A stretch of 51,232 nucleotides of DNA. Source: Alphaproteobacteria bacterium. Its GTDB lineage: Bacteria > Pseudomonadota > Alphaproteobacteria > SHVP01. The position numbers were made by a program, and so were the translations under genes. Below, in pieces: positions 44,722 to 51,232 of this stretch. The number at the start of each line of letters is the position of its first letter. The first letter of the stretch is position 1. Location: the NCBI GenBank assembly GCA_009694165.1, contig SHVP01000005.1, positions 1-51,232 of the forward strand. The letters are read 5' to 3'. The notes below the pieces were generated by a model. It did not search any database, was not told the DNA's origin, and saw only the letters and a list, made by a program, of their open reading frames with translations.

Positions 44722-45962
44722 GTACTGCCACTGCCGGAGCGCGCGCTCCGACCAAGGCGCCGACGCTCGACCAACTCGTCAAGAATGCCTGGGACCTCGT
44801 TCCCCATCTCACGGCCGAGGGCAAGGCAACCGAGGACCGCCGTTCATTGTCGGCCGAAACGGTCCGCAAGCTCTTTGCCGCCGGCTTGCTGCGCTATTTC
44901 CAGCCGCGCCGCTACGGCGGCTGGGAGATGGATTGGGGCACCCAGTACTACATCGCGAAGGCGATCGCCCACGGCTGTCCGTCGACCGCCTGGATCGTCT
45001 CGGTGGTCGGTCAGCACGTCTGCCACGCGGCCCGGTTTCCCGGCGAGGCGCAGGACGAGCTATGGGCGAACGGTCCGGACGTCATCGTCGCCACGTCGTC
45101 GACCGTAAAACCCAACGCACGGGCGCACCGCGTCAAAGCCGGGTTCATCGTCGAGGGCTCCTATGGCTTCTCGAGCGGCATCGATCACTCGGCCTGGGGA
45201 TTGGCCAACGGCACGGTCAACGGCGAAGGGCCCGAGCGTTGGTATTTCATGATGCCGCGCAAGGACTACACCATCGACGATACCTGGCACACGATCGGCA
45301 TGCGCGGCACCGGTACCAAGGACATGCATGCGATGGAGGCTTTCGTGCCCGATCATCGCTCCATTCGCATGACAACGTTCAATGCCGCCCATCCGCCCGG
45401 CAGCAAACATAATCCCAGCTACATCTATGACTGGGAGATGGGCCCCTGGGTTCACGGGTCGAGCCCGCTCGGGCCGGTGGTCGGTACCGCGGAAGCGGCG
45501 CTCAAGGCCTATATCGAGATAACCAAGAGTCGCGTCTCTGCCCTGACCGGCGCTCGCGTCGCCGACAGCGATGCCGTTCATCTGCGCCTTTCAGAATCGG
45601 CGGCCGAAGTCTACGCCGCCGATCTCGTTGCCCGCACCGATCTGCAATTGCTGCACGAGCGCGGCAAGGCCGGCCAGACGCTCAGCGAACAGGAGAAGAT
45701 CGAACTCGTGCGCAATCGCGGCCTCGTCGCCGACCTGTGCATGCGTTCGCTCACCCGCCTTGTCCGCATGATGGGGGCGATCGGCATCTTCGAGGACAAC
45801 CCGCTCAACCGGTACTACCGCGACCTGCACGCGATGACGACCCAGGTCGGCGTCGCCTTTGACGTGACGATGCCGCACTGGGGCCGCTGGGCCCTGGGCA
45901 TCGCCGGCAAGGGCGTCATGAGTCCGACGGCAGGCTTCGGCACGCCGCCGGCGCCGCGTTGA
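44718..45962 (+). CDS. Acyl-CoA dehydrogenase-fold flavin monooxygenase
   Basis: A 414-residue protein of the acyl-CoA dehydrogenase fold, closest in build to two-component flavin monooxygenases such as HsaA, HpaB-like and DszC rather than true dehydrogenases. Markers are FAAGLLRYFQPRRYGGWE at the start, GCPSTAWIVSVVGQH, GSYGFSSGIDHSAWGLANG and TWHTIGMRGTGTKDM, which match the group-D pattern, and MGAIGIFEDNPLNRYYRDLHAMTTQV near the end. A separate flavin reductase would be needed and is not nearby. It is coupled to the IclR regulator. Substrate is probably an aromatic or similar catabolite, by inference only. Confidence 0.84.
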   Translation: MSTATAGARAPTKAPTLDQLVKNAWDLVPHLTAEGKATEDRRSLSAETVRKLFAAGLLRYFQPRRYGGWEMDWGTQYYIAKAIAHGCPSTAWIVSVVGQHVCHAARFPGEAQDELWANGPDVIVATSSTVKPNARAHRVKAGFIVEGSYGFSSGIDHSAWGLANGTVNGEGPERWYFMMPRKDYTIDDTWHTIGMRGTGTKDMHAMEAFVPDHRSIRMTTFNAAHPPGSKHNPSYIYDWEMGPWVHGSSPLGPVVGTAEAALKAYIEITKSRVSALTGARVADSDAVHLRLSESAAEVYAADLVARTDLQLLHERGKAGQTLSEQEKIELVRNRGLVADLCMRSLTRLVRMMGAIGIFEDNPLNRYYRDLHAMTTQVGVAFDVTMPHWGRWALGIAGKGVMSPTAGFGTPPAPR

Positions 45963-45990
45963 CGCAGTGCGACGGGTCGCAACGTAGCAT

Positions 45991-46010
45991 CGAGCGGCCG
46001 CAGCCGCTCG
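45991..46010. other. GC-rich hairpin after the monooxygenase gene
   Basis: A perfect 8-bp stem CGAGCGGC / GCCGCTCG with a CGCA loop starts 28 bp past the monooxygenase stop. A second inverted repeat GCGCGGGC / GCCCGCGC lies at 46033-46040 and 46058-46065. Neither has a T run, so they are not clear terminators; they may be repeats or RNA structure. The rest of the 233-bp gap holds nothing I recognise. Confidence 0.4.
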
Positions 46011-46195
46011 GGCAGTGCCCCGTGGTAGCCGCGCGCGGGCGATAACGCTTACCGGTTGCCCGCGCCGCGCGAACGCTCCCCTCGACCGAGGGTCGTCCAC
46101 GTCATGCCAACCGATCGCCCGATTCGTCGCCCGCGGACGCCTAGCAGGTGCCCGCGGCCCCGCCTAGAATGGGCGACAACGATTGCGCGGTTGCC

Positions 46196-46774
46196 ATGGC
46201 CAAGAGAGCGATCATCAGCGAGACGGCGCTCAAGGGACAGGTGCTCATCGCCATGCCCGGCATGCCCGACGATCGCTTCGCCCGGACCGTTATCTACATG
46301 TGCGCCTATGGTCCCGCCGGTGCGATGGGTTTAGTGGTTAACCGCCTGATTGATCGCATCAGCTTCCCCGCCTTGCTCAAGCAACTCGAGATCGACGTCG
46401 TCGCGCCATCGCAGGAGATTCGCGTGCATTTCGGCGGCCCGGTCGAGGGCGGGCGAGGGTTCGTGCTGCATAGCGCCGACTACAGCGCCGATTCGACGTT
46501 GAGGATCGATGCCCGCATTGGTCTCACCGCGTCGATCGGCGCCCTCAAGGACATCGCCATCGGAACCGGTCCGCAGCAGTGTTTTCTCGCCCTCGGCTAC
46601 GCCGGCTGGGCGCCCGGTCAACTCGACGCTGAGATGCAGGCCAACGCCTGGCTCAACGCGCCGGCCGATCCTGATCTATTGTTCGACTCCAATCTCGAGA
46701 CGAAATGGCAGCGCGCGGTGAACCAACTTGGCATCGACGTGTCGCTGCTCTCGAGCCAGTCCGGCCGAGCGTAA
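46196..46774 (+). CDS. YqgE/AlgH family protein
   Basis: A 192-residue protein of the YqgE/AlgH (UPF0301) family, found in most Proteobacteria with no settled function. LKGQVLIAMPGMPDDRFARTVIYMC is the opening signature, then GAMGLVVNRL, VHFGGPVEGGRGFVLHS and a C-terminal LGYAGWAPGQLDAEMQANAWL. The ATG at 46196 places the start 12 residues before the first strand; ATG 46169 and GTG 46148 are in-frame alternatives. It converges on a GNAT gene with 16 bp between the stops. Confidence 0.93.
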   Translation: MAKRAIISETALKGQVLIAMPGMPDDRFARTVIYMCAYGPAGAMGLVVNRLIDRISFPALLKQLEIDVVAPSQEIRVHFGGPVEGGRGFVLHSADYSADSTLRIDARIGLTASIGALKDIAIGTGPQQCFLALGYAGWAPGQLDAEMQANAWLNAPADPDLLFDSNLETKWQRAVNQLGIDVSLLSSQSGRA

Positions 46775-46790
46775 AATCTCGGCGCCGCGA

Positions 46791-47417
46791 TCAGGCGCTG
46801 TTCGCGGCGCGCAGGCGGGCCTGCAGCGGCGAACGCGGATCGGTCGACAGCAGCGCGAACAACTTGTGATCGCGCCAAACGCCATTGATGCAGAGATACT
46901 CGCGGGCCAGGCCCTCGAACGAAAATCCAATCTTCTGCAATAACGAGATCGACGGCACGTTGGTGGGCACACAGGCCGCTTCCAGGCGATGGAGCCGCAA
47001 CTCGTCGAAGACGAAACGCACCACCAGAGTTAGCGCACCATACATGAAACCCCGCCGGGCATAGCGCTTGCCGGTCCAGTAGCCGACCGAGCAGGACTGG
47101 GTGACGCCGCGCCGAATATCGCTGAGCGTAATGCCGCCGACCAAGGCGTCGTCGCTGCGGCGAAAAATCAGGAAGGCGATGCCCTGGTCCTCGCGCAGCT
47201 CGCGAGCATAGCGGCGTAGGCGGCGTCGAAAGGCCGCACGCGACAGCGCGTCGGCCGACCAGGCCGGCTCCCAGGGTTCGAGGAAGTCACGCGATTCGTC
47301 GCGCAGCTTCGACCACTGGGCATAGTCACCCGGCACCGGCATCCGGAGATAGACGTCTTCGCCCCGCAGCATGGGCGGGGCGGCAACCAGGGAAAAATCG
47401 CGCAGCAGCGCATTCAT
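46791..47417 (-). CDS. GNAT acetyltransferase, RimJ-like
   Basis: A 208-residue N-acetyltransferase of the RimJ/RimL type, which acetylate the N-termini of ribosomal proteins or other amino groups. The start domain has LRMPVPGDYAQWSKLRDESRDFLEPWEP. The acetyl-CoA site is in VGYWTGKRYARRGFMYGALTLVVRFVFDELRLHRLEA, and NVPSISLLQKIGFSFEGLAREYLCINGVWRDH is the C-terminal signature. The next gene upstream on this strand is the M16 peptidase (30 bp), which fits a thrC-peptidase-acetyltransferase operon common in Alphaproteobacteria. Confidence 0.92.
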   Translation of the reverse strand: MNALLRDFSLVAAPPMLRGEDVYLRMPVPGDYAQWSKLRDESRDFLEPWEPAWSADALSRAAFRRRLRRYARELREDQGIAFLIFRRSDDALVGGITLSDIRRGVTQSCSVGYWTGKRYARRGFMYGALTLVVRFVFDELRLHRLEAACVPTNVPSISLLQKIGFSFEGLAREYLCINGVWRDHKLFALLSTDPRSPLQARLRAANSA

Positions 47418-47447
47418 GAAGTCGCCCCGATCCCCCGCTCGGTGCCG

Positions 47448-48713
47448 TCAGACGCGAAATCTTGCCGCAAAGCGGTCGTAGGCTTCAAGCCGCCCAACCG
47501 GACCCAAGGCCGTCAGCGTCGGCGGGCCGTTGCACAACAGCCGCTGGGCGTAGCGATGCAGCGCGGCGGCATCGACTGCGTCGATCTTGGCAATGACTTC
47601 GGCGGTCGAAAGCACGCGGCCATAGATCAATAGGTGGCGGGCAAATTGCTCGCAGCGGGCACTGGAACTTTCCAAAGCCATCAACACGCCGGCCTTGAGC
47701 TGCGCGCGGGCGCGCTCGACCTCGTCGGCGGCCATGCCCTTGAGCGTGCCCACCACCTCGTTGCCCATGGCAGTCAGCAGTTCCGGCAGTTCGTTTTCCC
47801 CGGTTCCCGCATAGATGCCGAAGATGCCGCCGTCGACCACGGAGGAGGTGAACGAATAGATCGAGTAGCACAGTCCCCGCTTCTCGCGGATCTCCTGGAA
47901 CAGGCGCGACGACATGCCACCGCCCAAGGCCGTCGAGTAGACCTGGGCCACATAGTAGTCGGGATCGGAGTAGGAGACGCCGTCGAACCCGGCGATCACG
48001 TGCACCTGTTCGAGATCGCGGCCAATGCGCCGGTCACCGCCCCGGTAGCGCGCCGGGTCGAAGCCGGCCGGATTGCGCGCGGGCAGGTCGCCAAGCTTGC
48101 CTTCGGCGAGGCGCACGAGTTCGTCGTGATCGACGCTGCCGGCGGCAGCCAGCACCATGCGCGGTGCGTGGTACTGCTCGGCCATGTAGGCGCGCAGGTC
48201 AGCGCTGGTGAAACGCTCGACCCGCTCGGGGATACCGAGGATCGACCGGCCGATCGGCTGATCGGGGTAGGCCGTCTCCTGAAAATAGTCAAAGACGATG
48301 TCGTCGGGCGTGTCCTCGGTCTGGCCAATTTCCTGGATGATGACCTGGCGCTCGCGACCGAGCTCCTCGGGATCGAACGTCGAGTGCTGCAGAATATCGG
48401 CCAGCAGATCAACCGCCAGCGGCACGTCGTTCTTCAGCACCCTGGCGTAGTAGGCCGTTTGCTCGCGCGAGGTGTAGGCGTTGAGATGGCCGCCCACCGC
48501 CTCGATTTCCTCGGCGATCTGGCGCGCGCTCCGGCGCTGCGTTCCCTTGAACGCCATATGTTCGAGCAGGTGGGAGATGCCGTTCACCTCGGCGCTTTCG
48601 TTGCGCGCGCCGGCATCGACCCAGATGCCGACGGCGCTGGTCTCCAGGTGCGGCGAATGCTCGCTGACCACCCGCAAACCGTTGGATAGCGTGGTCACGC
48701 GGGCCTCGTTCAT
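47448..48713 (-). CDS. M16 family zinc peptidase (processing-peptidase-like)
   Basis: Zinc metallopeptidase of the M16B family, 421 residues, similar to mitochondrial processing peptidase beta subunits. The inverted zinc motif H-x-x-E-H is at His48, Glu51 and His52 (GISHLLEHMAFKG). Further acids follow in IIQEIGQTEDTP, and the second domain has GLCYSIYSFTSSVVDGGIFGIYAG. Alphaproteobacterial members are soluble and of uncertain substrate. The start overlaps the thrC stop (ATGA), so it is co-translated with threonine synthase. Confidence 0.94.
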   Translation of the reverse strand: MNEARVTTLSNGLRVVSEHSPHLETSAVGIWVDAGARNESAEVNGISHLLEHMAFKGTQRRSARQIAEEIEAVGGHLNAYTSREQTAYYARVLKNDVPLAVDLLADILQHSTFDPEELGRERQVIIQEIGQTEDTPDDIVFDYFQETAYPDQPIGRSILGIPERVERFTSADLRAYMAEQYHAPRMVLAAAGSVDHDELVRLAEGKLGDLPARNPAGFDPARYRGGDRRIGRDLEQVHVIAGFDGVSYSDPDYYVAQVYSTALGGGMSSRLFQEIREKRGLCYSIYSFTSSVVDGGIFGIYAGTGENELPELLTAMGNEVVGTLKGMAADEVERARAQLKAGVLMALESSSARCEQFARHLLIYGRVLSTAEVIAKIDAVDAAALHRYAQRLLCNGPPTLTALGPVGRLEAYDRFAARFRV

Positions 48714-50113
48714 GCGGCGGCACTCCGGGGAATAGAGGCAACATAGGCCTGGACGGCCTGCAAATCGTTCGGCATCACGCGCAGACGTTCGGGGCGGCTG
48801 GTGATGTCCGCCAATCGCGGCGGCAGCGCCGGGCGGCGGCCGCTGGCCCGCTCGACGGCATCGGGGAACTTGGCCGGATGCGCAGTCGCCAGGCAGACGA
48901 CGGGGATGCCTCGATCAAGCTTCATCTGCGCCGCCGCAGCGACGCCGACGGCGCTATGCGGATCGAGCAGGACCTGGGTCCGTTGCCACTCCTCGCGAAT
49001 GGTCGCGAGCGTGAGCTCTTCATCGACCCGCCCGGCATCGAACAAATGCCTGGCCTCGGCCAACACTCCGGCGCCGACCGCAAACGCCCCCTTTTCCTTC
49101 AGTGCCGCGAGCAGCACGGAAACCGCTTTGCCGTCGCGCCCGAGCAATTCGAACAACAGCCGCTCGAAATTCGACGACACCTGAATGTCCATGCTCGGAC
49201 TCATCGTCGCGATCACCTCGCGGCGCTCATAGCGGCCGGTGGTGAAAAAACGCGCCAGGATGTCGTTGACGTTGGTGGCGACCATCAATCGGGCGATCGG
49301 CAGGCCCATCCGGGCGGCGACATATCCGGCGAACACGTCGCCGAAGTTGCCGGTCGGCACCGAAAAGGCGACCGGCCGGTCGGGCGCCCCGAGCGCGAGA
49401 GCGGCATGAAAGTAATAGACGACTTGGGCCATGACCCGGGCCCAGTTGATCGAGTTGACCGCGGCGAGATGGTGTCGATCGCGAAAACCCTGATCGTCGA
49501 ACATCGCTTTGACCAGGGCTTGGCAGTCGTCGAAGGTGCCCTCGATGGCAAGACAGTGAATGTTGGGCGAGGCCACGGTGGTCATCTGGCGCCGCTGGAT
49601 GTCGGAAACGCGGCCGTGCGGATAGAGGATGAACACCTCCATGCCGGAGCGGTCGCGGCATGCTTCGATGGCGGCCGAGCCGGTGTCGCCCGACGTCGCC
49701 CCGACGATGGTGACACGCTCGCCGCGCCGGGCAAGGATGTCGTCGAACAGCCGACCCACCAGCTGCAAAGCGCAGTCCTTGAACGCCAGCGTCGGCCCGT
49801 GGAAGAGTTCGAGCAGCCAACGGTTGGCCGATAGCTGGCGCAGCGGCGTGACGGCGCGATGATCGAACCGTGCGCAAGCGTCGGCGACGTGGCGGGCGAA
49901 GACGCCCGGCGGCAGAGCGCCGTCGACGAACGGAGCCATGACGCGCACGGCCAATTCGGCATAGTCGAGGCCGATGAACTGGCGCAACTCGCCGGTGCCG
50001 AACGTGGGCCAATGCTCTGGCACGTAAAGGCCGCCGTCGCGGGCGAGACCCGCGAGCAAGACCTCGGCAAAGTCGAGGACCGGAGCGCCGCCCCGGGTAC
50101 TCACGTAGCGCAC
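48710..50113 (-). CDS. thrC: Threonine synthase
   Basis: Pyridoxal-phosphate enzyme converting phosphohomoserine to threonine. 467 residues. MRYVSTRGGAP and LARDGGLYVPEHWP are family starts. The PLP lysine is Lys112 in GPTLAFKDCALQL, and the phosphate loop VGATSGDTGSAAIEA follows. NSINWARVMAQVVYYFHA and PTGNFGDVFAGY are further signatures. It is the yeast/E. coli-like type 2 form. It opens the minus-strand block thrC-M16 peptidase-GNAT. Confidence 0.97.
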   Translation of the reverse strand: MRYVSTRGGAPVLDFAEVLLAGLARDGGLYVPEHWPTFGTGELRQFIGLDYAELAVRVMAPFVDGALPPGVFARHVADACARFDHRAVTPLRQLSANRWLLELFHGPTLAFKDCALQLVGRLFDDILARRGERVTIVGATSGDTGSAAIEACRDRSGMEVFILYPHGRVSDIQRRQMTTVASPNIHCLAIEGTFDDCQALVKAMFDDQGFRDRHHLAAVNSINWARVMAQVVYYFHAALALGAPDRPVAFSVPTGNFGDVFAGYVAARMGLPIARLMVATNVNDILARFFTTGRYERREVIATMSPSMDIQVSSNFERLLFELLGRDGKAVSVLLAALKEKGAFAVGAGVLAEARHLFDAGRVDEELTLATIREEWQRTQVLLDPHSAVGVAAAAQMKLDRGIPVVCLATAHPAKFPDAVERASGRRPALPPRLADITSRPERLRVMPNDLQAVQAYVASIPRSAAA

Positions 50114-50364
50114 GATGGCTCCTTTCGGCGGGCGCGTAGCCTATCTGGCCCCCCCAGTCGGGGCAACCAAGCGCAGCCGCCGGGGACGACTATTTTCCCC
50201 AACCGGGGAAACCCGGGTAAATCTGTTTTTTATGTTATATTTCAATGTGTTAATTAGTGACATATTGTGGATAGATCGGTGGATGAAATAGGCGGTCCGG
50301 GGGGCGTTCTGGCGTTGTCGGTCGGGACCCGGCTTGCTAACAAGGCAGGGAGGAAGTGCCGGTC
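50114..50364. promoter_or_regulatory. Divergent control region between thrC and dcd
   Basis: This 251-bp gap has a perfect 7-bp inverted repeat TTTCCCC / GGGGAAA (50194-50200 and 50205-50211, loop AACC). An unusually AT-rich stretch follows (about 50221-50275, with TTATATTT and TTAATTAG) that probably holds promoters. A GGGAGGAAG ribosome binding site lies at 50348-50356 before the dcd ATG. Confidence 0.45.
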
Positions 50365-51232
50365 ATGGTCTCAACCGCCGAACCCATGTTTGCCCCGCCC
50401 CTGGAGGCGGCCGGTGACGGCCCCGCCGCCGAGCGCCACAGCACCGGAATCTTGCCCTCGCAGACGCTGCGCACTCTGCTGCGTGACGGCACCATCGTTT
50501 CGCTCCACGAGCCGATTGGCGATGAACAGGTGCAACCGGCCAGCATCGATCTCCGCCTTGGACCGCGCGCCTATCGCGTTCGCGCGAGCTTCCTGCCGGG
50601 AGAGCGCTTCACGGTCAAAGAGAAGATCGAGGCCTTCGGCATGCACGAAATCGACCTCCGCCCGGGCGCCGTGCTCGAGCGCGGGTGCGTCTATATCGTG
50701 CCCCTCCAGGAGGCACTTCGACTGACGCGGCGACTCTACGGTGTCGCCAACCCGAAGAGTTCGACCGGCCGCCTCGACGTCTTTACACGCCTGATCACCG
50801 ATCACGGCACCGAATTCGACCGCGTCGAGGATTCGTACAAGGGACCGCTTTACGCCGAGATCAGTCCGCGAACCTTCAGCGTCGTCGTCCGCCAGGGGTC
50901 GCGCTTGCTACAGTTGCGCATTCGCCGGGGCAGTCCACGCCCCACCGATACGGCGGCGCGGCGGCTGCATGACCAAATAGCCCTCATCGATACACCCGAG
51001 ACAGACGACGCCGAATTGGCCAAGCGCATTCACAACGGCGTTCCGGTGTCGGTCGATCTCAGGGGGGGTCCGGCCACACACCTCGTCGGCTATAAGGCCA
51101 AAGCCCACGCCGGTCTCGTCGACGTCGATCAGATCGCCGCTTACCCGATCTCCGACTACTGGGAAGAGATCTACGCCACCGCCGGCGCCACACTGATCCT
51201 CGACCCCAACGCCTTCTACATCCTGGCGTCGA
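50365..51232 (+). CDS. dcd: dCTP deaminase, long alphaproteobacterial type, partial
   Basis: 2'-deoxycytidine 5'-triphosphate deaminase, which makes dUTP for thymidylate synthesis. The frame is open from ATG 50365 to the right edge (289 residues), so the C-terminus is missing. It shows GILPSQTLRTLLRDG, VQPASIDLRLGPRAYRVRASFLPG, YGVANPKSSTGRLDVFTRLITDHG and FDRVEDSYKGPLYAEISPRTF. The visible part is already longer than E. coli Dcd (about 190 residues), and a second similar domain appears to start near residue 225 (VSVDLRGGPATHLVGYKAKAH). This fits the long two-domain form of Alphaproteobacteria. Confidence 0.9.
   Translation, partial: MVSTAEPMFAPPLEAAGDGPAAERHSTGILPSQTLRTLLRDGTIVSLHEPIGDEQVQPASIDLRLGPRAYRVRASFLPGERFTVKEKIEAFGMHEIDLRPGAVLERGCVYIVPLQEALRLTRRLYGVANPKSSTGRLDVFTRLITDHGTEFDRVEDSYKGPLYAEISPRTFSVVVRQGSRLLQLRIRRGSPRPTDTAARRLHDQIALIDTPETDDAELAKRIHNGVPVSVDLRGGPATHLVGYKAKAHAGLVDVDQIAAYPISDYWEEIYATAGATLILDPNAFYILAS

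Overview
The window is GC-rich and almost fully coding. It looks like chromosomal DNA from an alphaproteobacterium, probably Rhodospirillales-like (order-level placement is an inference). Pointers are a CcrM-type GANTC methyltransferase beside rnhB and mutY, an Fo operon atpI-B-E-F'-F with no F1 genes attached, ETF-ubiquinone oxidoreductase, a tandem glycine riboswitch before gcvT-H-PA-PB, a GTTC-N7-GTTC LexA-type box, and the orders thrC-M16 peptidase-GNAT and ispH-thrB-rnhA-peroxiredoxin. No tRNA, rRNA, insertion sequence, phage gene or CRISPR array was seen.

Layout. 1-2.4 kb: part of a group-4-capsule/Yjb-like export locus, with an SLBB export protein running off the left edge, a YjbF/GfcB-like lipoprotein and a small Thr-rich GfcA/YjbE-like protein. 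2.6-8.3 kb: a lipoprotein hydrolase, ispE, UDP-glucuronate decarboxylase, a glycosyltransferase with a decayed FkbM methyltransferase start coupled to it, and a TPR protein. 8.4-16.7 kb: ETF-QO, an unusual family-4-like uracil-DNA glycosylase, Slt transglycosylase, MoaB, two small glycosyltransferase-like proteins, a radical SAM protein behind a LexA-type box, and a TetR regulator. 16.8-24.6 kb: a genome-maintenance block (rnhB, ccrM, mutY, DciA-like DUF721, DsbA-like, smc). 24.6-27.2 kb: the Fo ATP synthase operon. 27.3-34.5 kb: an accessory metabolic stretch (alpha/beta hydrolase with an altered nucleophile, frameshifted dienelactone hydrolase, MmgE/PrpD protein, two MDR oxidoreductases, an orphan peptide-type binding protein). 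34.5-39.2 kb: the glycine cleavage operon and its riboswitch. 39.3-51.2 kb: a Mpo1-like membrane protein, a lipoprotein, a CDGSH protein, ispH, thrB, rnhA, a peroxiredoxin, an IclR regulator with its coupled flavin monooxygenase, AlgH, RimJ-like GNAT, M16 peptidase, thrC and the start of a long dCTP deaminase.

How genes work together. ispE and ispH are two steps of the MEP isoprenoid pathway. thrB and thrC are the last two steps of threonine synthesis. The gcv genes split glycine under glycine control. uxs, the glycosyltransferase and the gfc-like genes suggest surface polysaccharide work. Several gene pairs share ATGA stop-start overlaps, and four convergent pairs overlap tail to tail by 4-8 bp. 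I found no large unknown multi-gene system. The most notable signals are regulatory (GANTC hairpin before ccrM, LexA-type box before the radical SAM gene) and enzymatic oddities (hydrolase without its Ser, glycosylase without Fe-S ligands, frameshifted hydrolase).
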